From an uncultured Ignavibacteriota bacterium (GTDB taxonomy: Bacteria; Bacteroidota; Ignavibacteria; UBA10030; UBA8401): DNA of 64,000 nt. This document shows, one piece after another, positions 45,742 to 54,498 of this stretch. The notes below the pieces were generated by a model, which was not told where the DNA came from, did no database searches, and worked only from the letters and a program-made list of their open reading frames with translations. Where the stretch lies: the NCBI GenBank assembly GCA_903861125.1, contig CAIOTF010000023.1:124001-188000 (forward strand), given 5' to 3'. Both the position numbers and the translations under genes were made by a program. Positions within the stretch are counted from its first letter, which is position 1. Each line of letters starts with the position of its first letter.

Positions 45742-46716
45742 ATGATGATAAGCAAAAACATCGTTGTCCTGGACGGCTATACGCTTAATCCCGGTGACCT
45801 CGACTGGTCCGATCTTCGATCGCTGGGGCAATGCACCATACATAACCGTACACTTCCGGAGGAGATTGTTCACCGCGCAAAAGAGGCGGAGATTATTCTC
45901 ACGAACAAAACGGTCCTTACCAAAAATATTCTCGAACAGCTTCCCCGTCTTAAATACATCGGCGTACTTGCAACCGGATATAATGTTGTCGATACCGCTG
46001 CTGCACAACAATTGAATATCACCGTTACCAATGTTCCGGCGTACAGTACGCACTCCGTTGCTCAAACGGTGTTTGCATTATTGCTTGAACTGACGCATCA
46101 TGCCGGACATCATTCAGCCGAGGTTCACAATGGAAGGTGGAGCGCCAATCCCGATTTTTCATTTTGGGATTTTCCGCTGGTCGAACTGAAAGGAAAAACA
46201 TTCGGCATCGTTGGTTACGGAAATATCGGGCAAGCCGTTGCAAAGATCGCCGCGGCATTCGAAATGCAATTGCTTGTTTCGTCGCGCTCCGTTCACACTT
46301 CTCACTCCGGTCAGTTCCCGCAGCCGGAATTCACCGATACCGAAACACTCCTCCGCCGTGCAGACATCGTATCGCTTCACTGCGCATTGAATGATCAGAC
46401 ACGCTTGCTCATCAACAATCAACGCCTGCGCACCATGAAATCGTCGGCGTATCTTATCAACACCGGACGCGGTCCGCTTGTGGATGAACAGGCACTTGCC
46501 GATGCGCTGAACGAAGGGCGACTTGCCGGTGCAGGTCTTGATGTTCTTTCCGCTGAACCGCCGTCAAAAGAAAATCCGCTATTGTCGGCAAAAAATTGCA
46601 TCATCACGCCGCATATTGCGTGGGCATCCCGTTCGGCAAGAGAGCGGCTGATGACAGCCGCCGTACATAATGTGCGATCGTTCATCGATGGAACTCCGGT
46701 AAACGTAGTTTCGTAA
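45742..46716 (+). CDS. D-isomer-specific 2-hydroxyacid dehydrogenase
   Basis: This 324-residue enzyme has the family order: a catalytic N-terminal part with TNKTVLTKNIL and GVLATGYNVVD, the NAD-binding motif GIVGYGNIGQAVAKIA, NTGRGPLVDE with the catalytic Arg loop, and ITPHIAWAS with the catalytic His. It most resembles glycerate/hydroxypyruvate dehydrogenases, which interconvert hydroxypyruvate and D-glycerate with NAD(P)H. A second ATG directly follows the first. It comes 82 nt after the last glycosyltransferase and may have its own promoter. Confidence 0.9.
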   Translation: MMISKNIVVLDGYTLNPGDLDWSDLRSLGQCTIHNRTLPEEIVHRAKEAEIILTNKTVLTKNILEQLPRLKYIGVLATGYNVVDTAAAQQLNITVTNVPAYSTHSVAQTVFALLLELTHHAGHHSAEVHNGRWSANPDFSFWDFPLVELKGKTFGIVGYGNIGQAVAKIAAAFEMQLLVSSRSVHTSHSGQFPQPEFTDTETLLRRADIVSLHCALNDQTRLLINNQRLRTMKSSAYLINTGRGPLVDEQALADALNEGRLAGAGLDVLSAEPPSKENPLLSAKNCIITPHIAWASRSARERLMTAAVHNVRSFIDGTPVNVVS

Positions 46717-46731
46717 CCATAAGGAAAACGT

Positions 46732-47136
46732 ATGAAAAAAATTCCCGTGCTGCTGTTCATTGCCGTTGTAAGTGCGTTCGGACAGAATCCGGACGGTAAA
46801 TTCGCGTCGCTGCATCTCACCCCTTCGTGGCAATGGGGCAACGCAAATATCGACCGCAATACGACCATCTGGCTTCCCGATGCAATGTCGTATCCGGGAC
46901 AGTTCACCACCAATCAATATTCCGGCTCCATCCGTTTTCCGTACGCCTTCGGAATCCATGCGCAGATGAAGGTGCCTGCAACATCGTATCTCACAATGAG
47001 TCTTTCGTATTCTCTCAATCAACGGTTCGAAGAGGACAGCGATTTTCGTCACTACTGGGGGTTGAACGGCAATTTTCACAAAGTGGATTTCACCGTAAGC
47101 GTGTACAATCTTTTTTCGATCTATCAGGAAGACTGA
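46732..47136 (+). CDS. Small secreted beta-strand-rich protein, family unknown
   Basis: This 134-residue protein has a signal peptide (about 1-18, MKKIPVLLFIAVVSAFG). The mature part alternates polar and hydrophobic residues with many aromatics (LHLTPSWQWG, YLTMSLSYSLNQRF, VDFTVSVYNLF), as in small outer-membrane barrels or periplasmic beta proteins. I do not recognise a family. AAGGAAAA precedes the ATG, and the NUDIX gene starts 3 nt after its stop. Confidence 0.65.
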   Translation: MKKIPVLLFIAVVSAFGQNPDGKFASLHLTPSWQWGNANIDRNTTIWLPDAMSYPGQFTTNQYSGSIRFPYAFGIHAQMKVPATSYLTMSLSYSLNQRFEEDSDFRHYWGLNGNFHKVDFTVSVYNLFSIYQED

Positions 47137-47139
47137 TCT

Positions 47140-47691
47140 ATGCATCGGAATCCTTTGCTTCATCAGCTGCGCGCATATCATCCGGCCGACCCGCATGAAA
47201 ACGAAATGCGTCTGCGCATCGTCGAATTTGTCGGCACCCATGCCGATTGTTTTGAGCGGACGCAACCGGCCGGACATATCACCGCATCCGCACTGATCGT
47301 CAACGCGCTGCGGACACATACCTTGATGACGCATCATCACAAATTGGAAAAATGGCTGCAGCTCGGCGGACATTCGGACGGTGATCCAGATCCGCTGAAC
47401 GTTGCACAGCGCGAAGCGGAAGAAGAATCCGGCGTGCAGGGAATACGGCCGGTGTCAAAGGAGATTTTTGATGTTGATGTGCACCCGATCCCGGCGCGAA
47501 AGAACGAGCCGGAACACTTCCATTATGACATACGTTTTCTGTTCGAAGCGGACGACACACACAAACTTACGATCACGTCGGAATCGAAGGATCTGGCGTG
47601 GATACCGGTGAAGGATATTGAGCAGTACAGCACCGAAGAATCTATTCTGCGGATGGTGCGTAAACTGCATGCACACCATGAAAAACAGTAA
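47140..47691 (+). CDS. NUDIX hydrolase
   Basis: This 183-residue protein has a NUDIX box around 75-97 (GGHSDGDPDP then REAEEESGV). The REAxEESG core that binds the metal is intact, while the first Glu of the classical box is not present, as in one subfamily with LQLGGH before the box. NUDIX enzymes cleave nucleoside diphosphates linked to another group. The substrate is unknown. The kinase gene that follows starts 14 nt inside its 3' end. Confidence 0.85.
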   Translation: MHRNPLLHQLRAYHPADPHENEMRLRIVEFVGTHADCFERTQPAGHITASALIVNALRTHTLMTHHHKLEKWLQLGGHSDGDPDPLNVAQREAEEESGVQGIRPVSKEIFDVDVHPIPARKNEPEHFHYDIRFLFEADDTHKLTITSESKDLAWIPVKDIEQYSTEESILRMVRKLHAHHEKQ

Positions 47692-49180
47692 AAAAATATT
47701 CATCATTCTGTTCTGCATTGTTCTGCTGCCGGCGCTCTTTTATTCCGTCTACGAGATCTCATCGCTCGATGAAACGGAAGAAATGATCGGACAGATGTAC
47801 AACCGGCAGCTGGATGCCGTTCTCTTTTCGGTCAACCAATATGTTCTGGATGTTGCATCAAGCTGGGCAACACAAATCGAGAATGGTCTGCCCAATGACC
47901 GCTTTGTGCGGCTCCTTCAAACAAATCCGTCTATTATATCGGTCGTAGTTTCCGACACGGCACTCGCATCCTGGAGATCCTATCCCGTTCGCAGTCCTGA
48001 GTATTTTCAGAAATTGCGGACTCACCGTGAGACAATCAGCCGGCTGCTCCGTTATCAGTCCGTTGCATACCGTAAACTGGAACCGGTGATCGATTCGGAT
48101 TCAGCATTCATTATTCTCTTTGCGCCGTCATCGTCGCCGTCGCAGATCGTCGGCATTGTTGTCAACAATGAGCGGTTCATCACCGACGTGATCGGCCGGA
48201 AATTGACCGACCTTGCGCAGAATGATTTTATACTTGCCGTCGGCAGGATTTCTAACACTGCGATGGTATTTTCCACCGAACCGTCAACCGGCGGACTTTT
48301 TTCACAGCAGCGTCCGCTATGGATCTATCCGGACCACGCGGTAAAGATACGGCTGCGCGGCACCACAATTGAAGAAGCGGCAAACAACCGTTATTACAGA
48401 AACTTGATTCTCCTCGTTATCCTCGATCTGGTGCTTCTGGCCGGCGCGTTCTTTGTTTACCGCCTTATCAAACGGGAGATGGAACTGGTCGCGCTGAAAT
48501 CCGATTTTATTTCCAACGTGTCGCACGAACTGCGCACTCCCTTGTCGCTCATCCGCATGTTTGCCGAAACGCTTGAAATGAAACGGGTAAAGAGCGAGAA
48601 AAAGAGACAGGAATATTATGGAATCATCCTTCATGAGACGGAACGGCTGACGCGATTGATCAACAATATTTTAAATTTCTCGCGCATGGAAGCGAACACC
48701 AGGCGGTACAATTTCAAATTGTCAAACATCAACGAGATTATTGCTTCGGTCCTGACGGTCTATTCGTACCAGTTCGAAAAACTTACATTCTCTCTTGATG
48801 TTTCGCTGGATAAAGATTTGCCGGCCGTTTCCGTTGACGAAGAAGCGATCGCGGAAGCATTGCATAATCTTGTCGACAATGCTGTAAAATACAGCGGCGA
48901 AAATAAATACCTTCGTCTCGCCTCGTTAAGATCCGGCAATACAATCCTTATTGAAATAGAAGATCACGGCATAGGGATCGCAGCGGAGTATCACTCAAAA
49001 ATATTTGAAAAATTCTTCCGGGTCTCACGCGGCCTTGTTCATACCGCCAAAGGGAGCGGACTCGGTCTTGCAATCGTTCAGCACATCGTGCAATCGCACG
49101 GCGGAACAATAACCATCAGCAGCGAAATCGGAAAGGGAAGCCGGTTCACCATCGCTCTCCCTCTCGCAACAACGGGGTAA
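47678..49180 (+). CDS. Membrane sensor histidine kinase
   Basis: This 500-residue kinase has membrane helices at about 8-28 and 245-265 flanking a periplasmic sensor domain of about 215 residues. HisKA has His283 in NVSHELRTPLSLIRM, and the HATPase shows NAVKYS, DHGIGI and GSGLGLAIV. No HAMP domain is visible. The ATG at 47678 is chosen because it gives the membrane helix at the N-terminus; the frame is open further upstream inside the NUDIX gene. The OmpR-type regulator starts 3 nt after its stop and is its partner. Confidence 0.92.
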   Translation: MKNSKKIFIILFCIVLLPALFYSVYEISSLDETEEMIGQMYNRQLDAVLFSVNQYVLDVASSWATQIENGLPNDRFVRLLQTNPSIISVVVSDTALASWRSYPVRSPEYFQKLRTHRETISRLLRYQSVAYRKLEPVIDSDSAFIILFAPSSSPSQIVGIVVNNERFITDVIGRKLTDLAQNDFILAVGRISNTAMVFSTEPSTGGLFSQQRPLWIYPDHAVKIRLRGTTIEEAANNRYYRNLILLVILDLVLLAGAFFVYRLIKREMELVALKSDFISNVSHELRTPLSLIRMFAETLEMKRVKSEKKRQEYYGIILHETERLTRLINNILNFSRMEANTRRYNFKLSNINEIIASVLTVYSYQFEKLTFSLDVSLDKDLPAVSVDEEAIAEALHNLVDNAVKYSGENKYLRLASLRSGNTILIEIEDHGIGIAAEYHSKIFEKFFRVSRGLVHTAKGSGLGLAIVQHIVQSHGGTITISSEIGKGSRFTIALPLATTG

Positions 49181-49183
49181 ATT

Positions 49184-49867
49184 ATGGCACACATACTTGT
49201 TATAGAAGACGAACCGGAAATGCAGCGCGGCCTGCGGGACAATCTGGAATTTGAAGGATACACCGTGATTGCTGTCGGCGACGGAAAAAAAGGACTGGAA
49301 ACGATCCGTGAAAAAAAATTCGATCTTATTCTGCTTGATGTGATGCTCCCCGGTATGTCCGGTTTCGATCTCTGCAAAAAAATACGCGAAGAAGGGATCC
49401 CTACGCCGGTCATCATGCTGACGGCAAAAGGAGAGGAAGTTGACAAGATTCTCGGACTGGAATTCGGCGCTGATGATTACATCACCAAGCCGTTCAGTCT
49501 GCGTGAACTGCTTGCGCGCGTAAAAGCGGTGCTTCGAAGAACGCCGAATGAAAAAATCTCCACGGCAAAAAAGATCACTATCGGCCTGCTGCAGATCGAT
49601 GTTGAGAATTATACCGCATCAAAAAAAGGAAAATCCATTTCCATGACATCGAAGGAATTCGAGATCCTCCGCTATTTATGGCAGCATCAGCAGCAAGTGA
49701 TCAGCCGCGACGATCTGCTGAAGCATGTGTGGGGATACGACGAATCGATCTCATCGCGCACCGTCGATAATTTCGTCGTGAAATTGCGCAAGAACATCGA
49801 AAAAGACCCATCGCACCCGAAACATATCGTTACCATCCACGGCGCCGGATACAAGCTTATCCCGTAA
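49184..49867 (+). CDS. OmpR/PhoB-family response regulator
   Basis: This 227-residue regulator has a receiver domain (1-118) with EDEPEMQ, phospho-acceptor Asp52 in ILLDVMLPGMSG, Thr in MLTAKG and Lys in YITKPFSLREL. A winged-helix DNA-binding domain covers about 130-227 (MTSKEFEILRYLWQH, SSRTVDNFVVKLRKNIE). It forms a classical two-component pair with the kinase just upstream. Its targets are unknown; the preceding glycan operon is the nearest candidate. Confidence 0.95.
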   Translation: MAHILVIEDEPEMQRGLRDNLEFEGYTVIAVGDGKKGLETIREKKFDLILLDVMLPGMSGFDLCKKIREEGIPTPVIMLTAKGEEVDKILGLEFGADDYITKPFSLRELLARVKAVLRRTPNEKISTAKKITIGLLQIDVENYTASKKGKSISMTSKEFEILRYLWQHQQQVISRDDLLKHVWGYDESISSRTVDNFVVKLRKNIEKDPSHPKHIVTIHGAGYKLIP

Positions 49868-50029
49868 CAACGACCTTTCCGGATGCCGGTATCCGCTCCG
49901 TGCGCGGATTTAATTCTGCGGATGGTTTATGCGTATTCTGCTTCGTGACAACTTTTTACAACTTCTGACTTCTCCGCGACACGCTTTGCACTGCTTCCCC
50001 GTATATTCATTCAACAAAAAGAGACCATT

Positions 50030-51091
50030 ATGAAAAATATTATCGCGCTGCTTTACGTTACAACGCTCCTTCTCCATGCCCAAACAAACAGCGGTAAACA
50101 AATTATCGATCTGCGCGGGAACTGGAAATTTGAGGTCGGCGACAATAAACAATATGCCGATCCGAAATACGACGACAGAAAATGGGGTGAGATTTTCGTC
50201 CCGTCTGATTGGGAGAACGAAGGATTTCCCGGTTACGACGGATATGCATGGTACCGAAAAACATTCACGCTTCCCGCTTCTTCGCAAAATAAAAAACTCT
50301 CCCTCCGTTTGGGATATGTCGATGATGTCTGCGGTGTCTACGTCAACGGAAACCTGATCGGCGAAGGAGGTTCATTTCCGCCGGACTTTGAAACCGCATA
50401 CAATCAGGAACAGGAGTTTCTCATTCCTAAAAAATTTTTAAGGCCCGATCAAACCAATGTGATTGCCGTGCGCGTGTACGACGACCGTTTGAACGGCGGC
50501 ATTGTAAAAGGAAAGATCGGTATCATTGAACAGAGCGACGAACTGGAGTACCTTGTTACGCTTCCCGAACAATGGAAATTCAAAACCGGCGATACACCTG
50601 AATGGAAGAATCCGTCGTTCGATGACGGCAAGTGGCAGGAGCTGATCGTTCCGGCAAAATGGGATTTTCAGGGTTACCGCGATTACGACGGATTCGCATG
50701 GTACCGCGTTTCGTTCGATGTACCGGCGAATCCGCCGGGCGTAGATCTTGTTATGATGCTCGGAAAGATCGACGACTTTGATGAAGCGTATTTAAACGGC
50801 GAAAAGATCGGCAGCACGGGAAGGATCAGAAGCGACGGTTCTGTCTCCAGGGTTCGGGATGAATATTTGGATTTCCGCGCATACGATATTCCTCAATCCG
50901 CAATTCAACGCGGAAAGAAAAATGTTTTGGCGGTTCGCGTCTATGATAATATGCTCATCGGAGGAATCTATGAAGGACCGGTCGGCATCGTAACGCAAAA
51001 AGAGTTCCGTAAATGGAACAGGAACAATGACCGGCAGCGAACGAACGATACACCGATCGACAGATTCTTCGAAAAGCTGTTCGAGAAGTAG
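50030..51091 (+). CDS. Secreted protein with two GH2-type sugar-binding jelly-roll domains
   Basis: This 353-residue protein has a signal peptide (about 1-18). Two copies of a domain of about 145 residues follow: each opens with W-KF-GD, has DD-KW-EI/ELIVP and W-F-GY-DYDGFAWYR, and ends with VIAVRVYD/VLAVRVYD. This is the sugar-binding N-terminal domain of family 2 glycosidases. No GH2 catalytic barrel is present, so it is probably a carbohydrate-binding or structural exported protein. A Lys/Arg-rich tail ends it. A long gap separates it from the next gene. Confidence 0.82.
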   Translation: MKNIIALLYVTTLLLHAQTNSGKQIIDLRGNWKFEVGDNKQYADPKYDDRKWGEIFVPSDWENEGFPGYDGYAWYRKTFTLPASSQNKKLSLRLGYVDDVCGVYVNGNLIGEGGSFPPDFETAYNQEQEFLIPKKFLRPDQTNVIAVRVYDDRLNGGIVKGKIGIIEQSDELEYLVTLPEQWKFKTGDTPEWKNPSFDDGKWQELIVPAKWDFQGYRDYDGFAWYRVSFDVPANPPGVDLVMMLGKIDDFDEAYLNGEKIGSTGRIRSDGSVSRVRDEYLDFRAYDIPQSAIQRGKKNVLAVRVYDNMLIGGIYEGPVGIVTQKEFRKWNRNNDRQRTNDTPIDRFFEKLFEK

Positions 51092-51516
51092 TGCCATTTC
51101 AACATAATAAGGTTGTAAATTAAATAAGCTACGTCATGGTGAGGTTCTCATCGTGACTTTATCAAGAATCATCATAAAATTGACATCAATAGGTTAGTCA
51201 CGCTGAGCAAGTCCGAGCGAAGCGAGGACGAGTCGAAGCGTGAGCGATCCTTCGACGCGCGACAAAAAACATCGCTTGCTCTGGATGACTAGAAATTATA
51301 GTGAACAAATCTAGAGTATTTATATGTGCATCTTTTTGATGTCATTAGTAGCAAGTCCCGATGACGTACAGTCGGGACGCGTCGAAGCATATCAATGTTT
51401 GGAAATCGACAACTTTAATTAATGGAAACAGAAGTAGCATTTTCGGCTGACACCGTTTGAAAAAACCGGAATATCGCTTTTCTTCTACCTGAGATTATTT
51501 ATTTGTATCTTTCCCA
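51092..51516. other. Intergenic gap with repeat-like palindromes
   Basis: This 425-nt gap contains two patches of the dispersed intergenic-repeat type. At 51197-51263 there is a GC-rich imperfect inverted repeat around GAGCAAGTCCGAGCGAAGCG. At 51355-51378 there is a hairpin GTCCCGA/TCGGGAC followed by GCGTCGAAGC. The base composition differs from the AT-rich flanks. No gene was found. The sequence just before 51517 has a TATCTTTC box but no clear promoter. Confidence 0.5.
51355..51378. repeat. Hairpin of a dispersed intergenic repeat
   Basis: A perfect 7-bp stem, GTCCCGA (51355-51361) with TCGGGAC (51372-51378), over a 10-nt loop, has no T tract on either side, so it is not an intrinsic terminator. 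It resembles small palindromic repeats scattered in many bacterial genomes. Confidence 0.5.
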
Positions 51517-52830
51517 ATGGCAAAATCAAAAATTCAAAAAGCGTGGGTTGTTTCTGCCGACATGGGATACGGCCATCAGCGGGCGGTCTTTCCGCTGAAG
51601 GATATTGCCGAAGAAGGTCTTATCACCGTTGGAAAGCATGACAATTCGACCGAAAAAGAAAAGAAACAATGGACCCGCTTATTGAATGTCTATGAATCGT
51701 TTTCCCGCGCGCGCGGTATTCCGGTCATCGGAAAACCGATCTTCGCCGTGCTCGATGCGCTGATGCATATCCCCTCCTTCTATCCTATCCGGAATCTTTC
51801 GCACAGTACATATCAGGTGGACCTGCTGGAGAATAATATCAAAGCAGGAATCTGCACCGGCATGCTGGCAAAGGTCGCAGCCAAACAGCTGCCGCTCATT
51901 ACATCGTTCTACGCCCCGGCAATCGCTGCGGATATGAAAGGATATGAGCCGACCTACTGCATCATCTGCGATGCAGATATCAACCGGGTGTGGGTTGCAA
52001 AACAGCCGTGGGACAGCCGCATTAATTATTTTGCACCGTGCGGAAAAGCGGCGCAGCGCTTGAAATCGTACGGCGTCCCCGAAGAACGGATATTTCTTAC
52101 GGGCTTTCCACTTCCGCAGGATCTGATCGGAAAGAATCTTTCCATTCTGAAACAGGACCTGGGTCAGCGATTGTTTCACCTCGATCCGCAGAACCGTTTC
52201 TGGACGATGCATAAAAAGAATGTGGAATATTTTCTCGGGAAAAAGAATTGTCTCTTCAGAAACGACAGGAAACTGACCATCACATACGCCGTCGGCGGTG
52301 CCGGTGCTCAGAAAGAGATCGCCGCAAGCATCGTTCACAGTCTGCGCCGCCGCCTTCACGCGAACGAGATATCCATCAATCTCGTCGCCGGCATTCGTCC
52401 GGAAGTTAAAACGTACTTTGAGGAAATTAAAAAAGAGGTCCGCTCGGAGAATGTCTCCATCATTTACGCCGAAACACTTCACGAATATTTTCAGCAGTTC
52501 AACACGGCCATGCGCACCACCGATATTCTCTGGACGAAACCAAGCGAGCTTTCGTTCTACGCCGGACTCGGCATTCCGGTCATCATGACCCCCACGATCG
52601 GTTCGCAGGAACGGTTCAACCGCCAGTGGCTGTTCGAAATCCACGCGGGAATGAAACAGGAGGATCCGAATTTCACGGAACAATGGCTCTACGACCTGCT
52701 CCATAACGGAACGATTGCGGATATGGCGTGGTCCGGATTTTTAAAAGCGCGCAAGCTCGGCACAGAAAAGATCATGGAGATATTGCGCACGGGCGCCATG
52801 ACACGCAGCAATTCGCCGCTGGAACGGTAG
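51517..52830 (+). CDS. Putative GT-B glycosyltransferase, divergent MGDG synthase/MurG-like
   Basis: This 437-residue protein has GYGHQRA at residues 17-23, like the GGGH-xA loop that opens MGDG synthase/MurG enzymes. The C-terminal half has TYAVGGAGAQKEI and a donor-site-like LWTKPSELSFYAGLGIPVIMTPTIGSQE, comparable with TKxGxxT/SxxE-type sites. It is probably a lipid or surface glycosyltransferase using a nucleotide sugar, but the match is weaker than for the next gene. It lies 21 nt before a clearer member of the family, so they probably act in one pathway. Confidence 0.6.
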   Translation: MAKSKIQKAWVVSADMGYGHQRAVFPLKDIAEEGLITVGKHDNSTEKEKKQWTRLLNVYESFSRARGIPVIGKPIFAVLDALMHIPSFYPIRNLSHSTYQVDLLENNIKAGICTGMLAKVAAKQLPLITSFYAPAIAADMKGYEPTYCIICDADINRVWVAKQPWDSRINYFAPCGKAAQRLKSYGVPEERIFLTGFPLPQDLIGKNLSILKQDLGQRLFHLDPQNRFWTMHKKNVEYFLGKKNCLFRNDRKLTITYAVGGAGAQKEIAASIVHSLRRRLHANEISINLVAGIRPEVKTYFEEIKKEVRSENVSIIYAETLHEYFQQFNTAMRTTDILWTKPSELSFYAGLGIPVIMTPTIGSQERFNRQWLFEIHAGMKQEDPNFTEQWLYDLLHNGTIADMAWSGFLKARKLGTEKIMEILRTGAMTRSNSPLER

Positions 52831-52851
52831 CAGAACGGACGGACGACACCT

Positions 52852-53997
52852 ATGAACGTTCAAAAACAAAAATATTTTTTCCTCTATCTTCGAACCGGCG
52901 GCGGCCATCTCGCCCCGGCCCGTTCCGTTGCCCGGTATATTTCCGAGCAGCACGGTGAAACGATAGAGTCCGTTCTGGTCGATGGACTGGCAGAAGCAAA
53001 ACATTTCGCGCGGTACATTATTGAGGACGGTTACCGCCTGCTTCAGGCGAAGGCAAAATGGTATTATGAGTTTCTCTATGCAACAAACAAATTTCCGCCG
53101 ATCGGTTATTTTAATGTTGCCATGGCGAATTTTTATATCAAACCGTACATTAAAAAAATAATTGCGGCAGAACGTCCGGCAAAGATCGTTGTCTTTCATT
53201 TCTTTCTTATCGCACCGGTGTATCAGGTATTGAAAGAACTGGGACTGGATATTCCCGTCATCACCGTCATCACCGATCCGTTCACCGCGCATCCGTTGTG
53301 GTTTCAGAGGAATGAACAGCAATTTGTGGTGTTCAGCGAACGGCTGAAAAAATATTGTCTGAAACGCGGAATTCCTGAAAAATTTGTACGTGTGTTTCCG
53401 TTCATTATTGACGAGAAATTCACCAAAACTCTTCTTTCGGACAAAATCTCCGAAATCAAAACCCGATTCGGATTTGATGAGAAGAAGAAATTGGTGCTGA
53501 TCATCGGCGGCGGCGACGGAATTCCTCACGGGAAATTGATCATGCAGCACCTACTTTCCGCTTCGCTTCCGGTGCAGGTGGCAATAGTCTGCGGGAAGAA
53601 CAAGGAACTGTACGCCGACGCCATGAATGTGAAACAGCAGTATCCGGAACTGGCCGTGTTCGGCTTTGTCGACTTTGTGTATGAATTATTGAATGCCGCT
53701 GATATCGTCATCACCAAATGCGGCGCATCAACGATCATGGAAATACTGATGCTGAATAAAATTCCGGTCATTATTGATTATCTTTGGGAGCAGGAACTGG
53801 GGAACATGGAATTCGTGCGGGACAATCAGCTGGGAATTTTTGAAAGGGATATTGCAAAACTTCCTTCCATCGTCCGCGATCTTATTTCTGATGGAGGAAA
53901 AAGCGCACTCTTTCATCGCAACATAGAACAGCAGCAATTGCGGAACGGCACGCGTGATGTCGGCGAGCATTTGGTTACGGACGTCGCGCAGAAATAA
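52852..53997 (+). CDS. MGDG synthase/UgtP/MurG-like glycosyltransferase (GT28)
   Basis: This 381-residue GT-B enzyme has the N-terminal loop RTGGGHLAPA (GGGH at 16-19), TVITDPFTAHPLWF, the second Rossmann opening LVLIIGGGDGIPHGK and the donor site TKCGASTIMEILMLNKIPVII. This fits diacylglycerol glycosyltransferases that move a sugar from UDP-sugar to a membrane lipid. It follows the 51517 gene by 21 nt. The product could be a glycolipid of the envelope. Donor and acceptor are inferred from family only. Confidence 0.82.
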   Translation: MNVQKQKYFFLYLRTGGGHLAPARSVARYISEQHGETIESVLVDGLAEAKHFARYIIEDGYRLLQAKAKWYYEFLYATNKFPPIGYFNVAMANFYIKPYIKKIIAAERPAKIVVFHFFLIAPVYQVLKELGLDIPVITVITDPFTAHPLWFQRNEQQFVVFSERLKKYCLKRGIPEKFVRVFPFIIDEKFTKTLLSDKISEIKTRFGFDEKKKLVLIIGGGDGIPHGKLIMQHLLSASLPVQVAIVCGKNKELYADAMNVKQQYPELAVFGFVDFVYELLNAADIVITKCGASTIMEILMLNKIPVIIDYLWEQELGNMEFVRDNQLGIFERDIAKLPSIVRDLISDGGKSALFHRNIEQQQLRNGTRDVGEHLVTDVAQK

Positions 53998-54081
53998 AAT
54001 AAATACGATATCTGAAAAATAGATTGATGTCAGATTTTTCAGATGCCTCATGTTTCCAATCATTCATCACAGCATACACAT

Positions 54082-54453
54082 ATGAACTTACCGGAAAAAA
54101 ATCTTTATCAGCAGATCCACCCTGCACGGCTTATCGCGGACTGGGCGACCGGCCTGTATGCCTGTTACTTATTGTGGCAGCAGGAACTGGTAACGGCAAT
54201 GATCGTTGCATTCATTCCTTCCCTCATTATTTCGCTGATCATCGTGCGGTTCGGTGATCTTGAAAAGATCAAGAACTCACCCTTCGGCCGGTACTATAAA
54301 CGGACATATAACAAGAGTATTGATATTATCCGCTTCGGCGGATTCGTCATCATGGCCGGCGGTTCTTGGGGCCAGTCGTACCAGGCTGTCGGAGCCGGAC
54401 TGATTATTATCATCGGAACCTGGACGTACGGATTGTTCAGTTCAAAAAAATAG
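54082..54453 (+). CDS. Small integral membrane protein, family unknown
   Basis: This protein of about 123 residues has three or four membrane helices: TGLYACYLLWQ, TAMIVAFIPSLIISLIIV, FGGFVIMAGGSW and AGLIIIIGTWTYGLF. It begins MNLPEKNLYQQIHPARLIADW. ATG 54082 is preferred; ATG 54043 would add 13 polar residues that look non-coding. Neither has a good ribosome-binding site. No function is recognised. It follows the glycosyltransferase pair by 84 nt. Confidence 0.6.
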   Translation: MNLPEKNLYQQIHPARLIADWATGLYACYLLWQQELVTAMIVAFIPSLIISLIIVRFGDLEKIKNSPFGRYYKRTYNKSIDIIRFGGFVIMAGGSWGQSYQAVGAGLIIIIGTWTYGLFSSKK

Positions 54454-54498
54454 ATGCGCGTCACTCCCCGTTTACATTACCATCTATAGGGAAGAACG

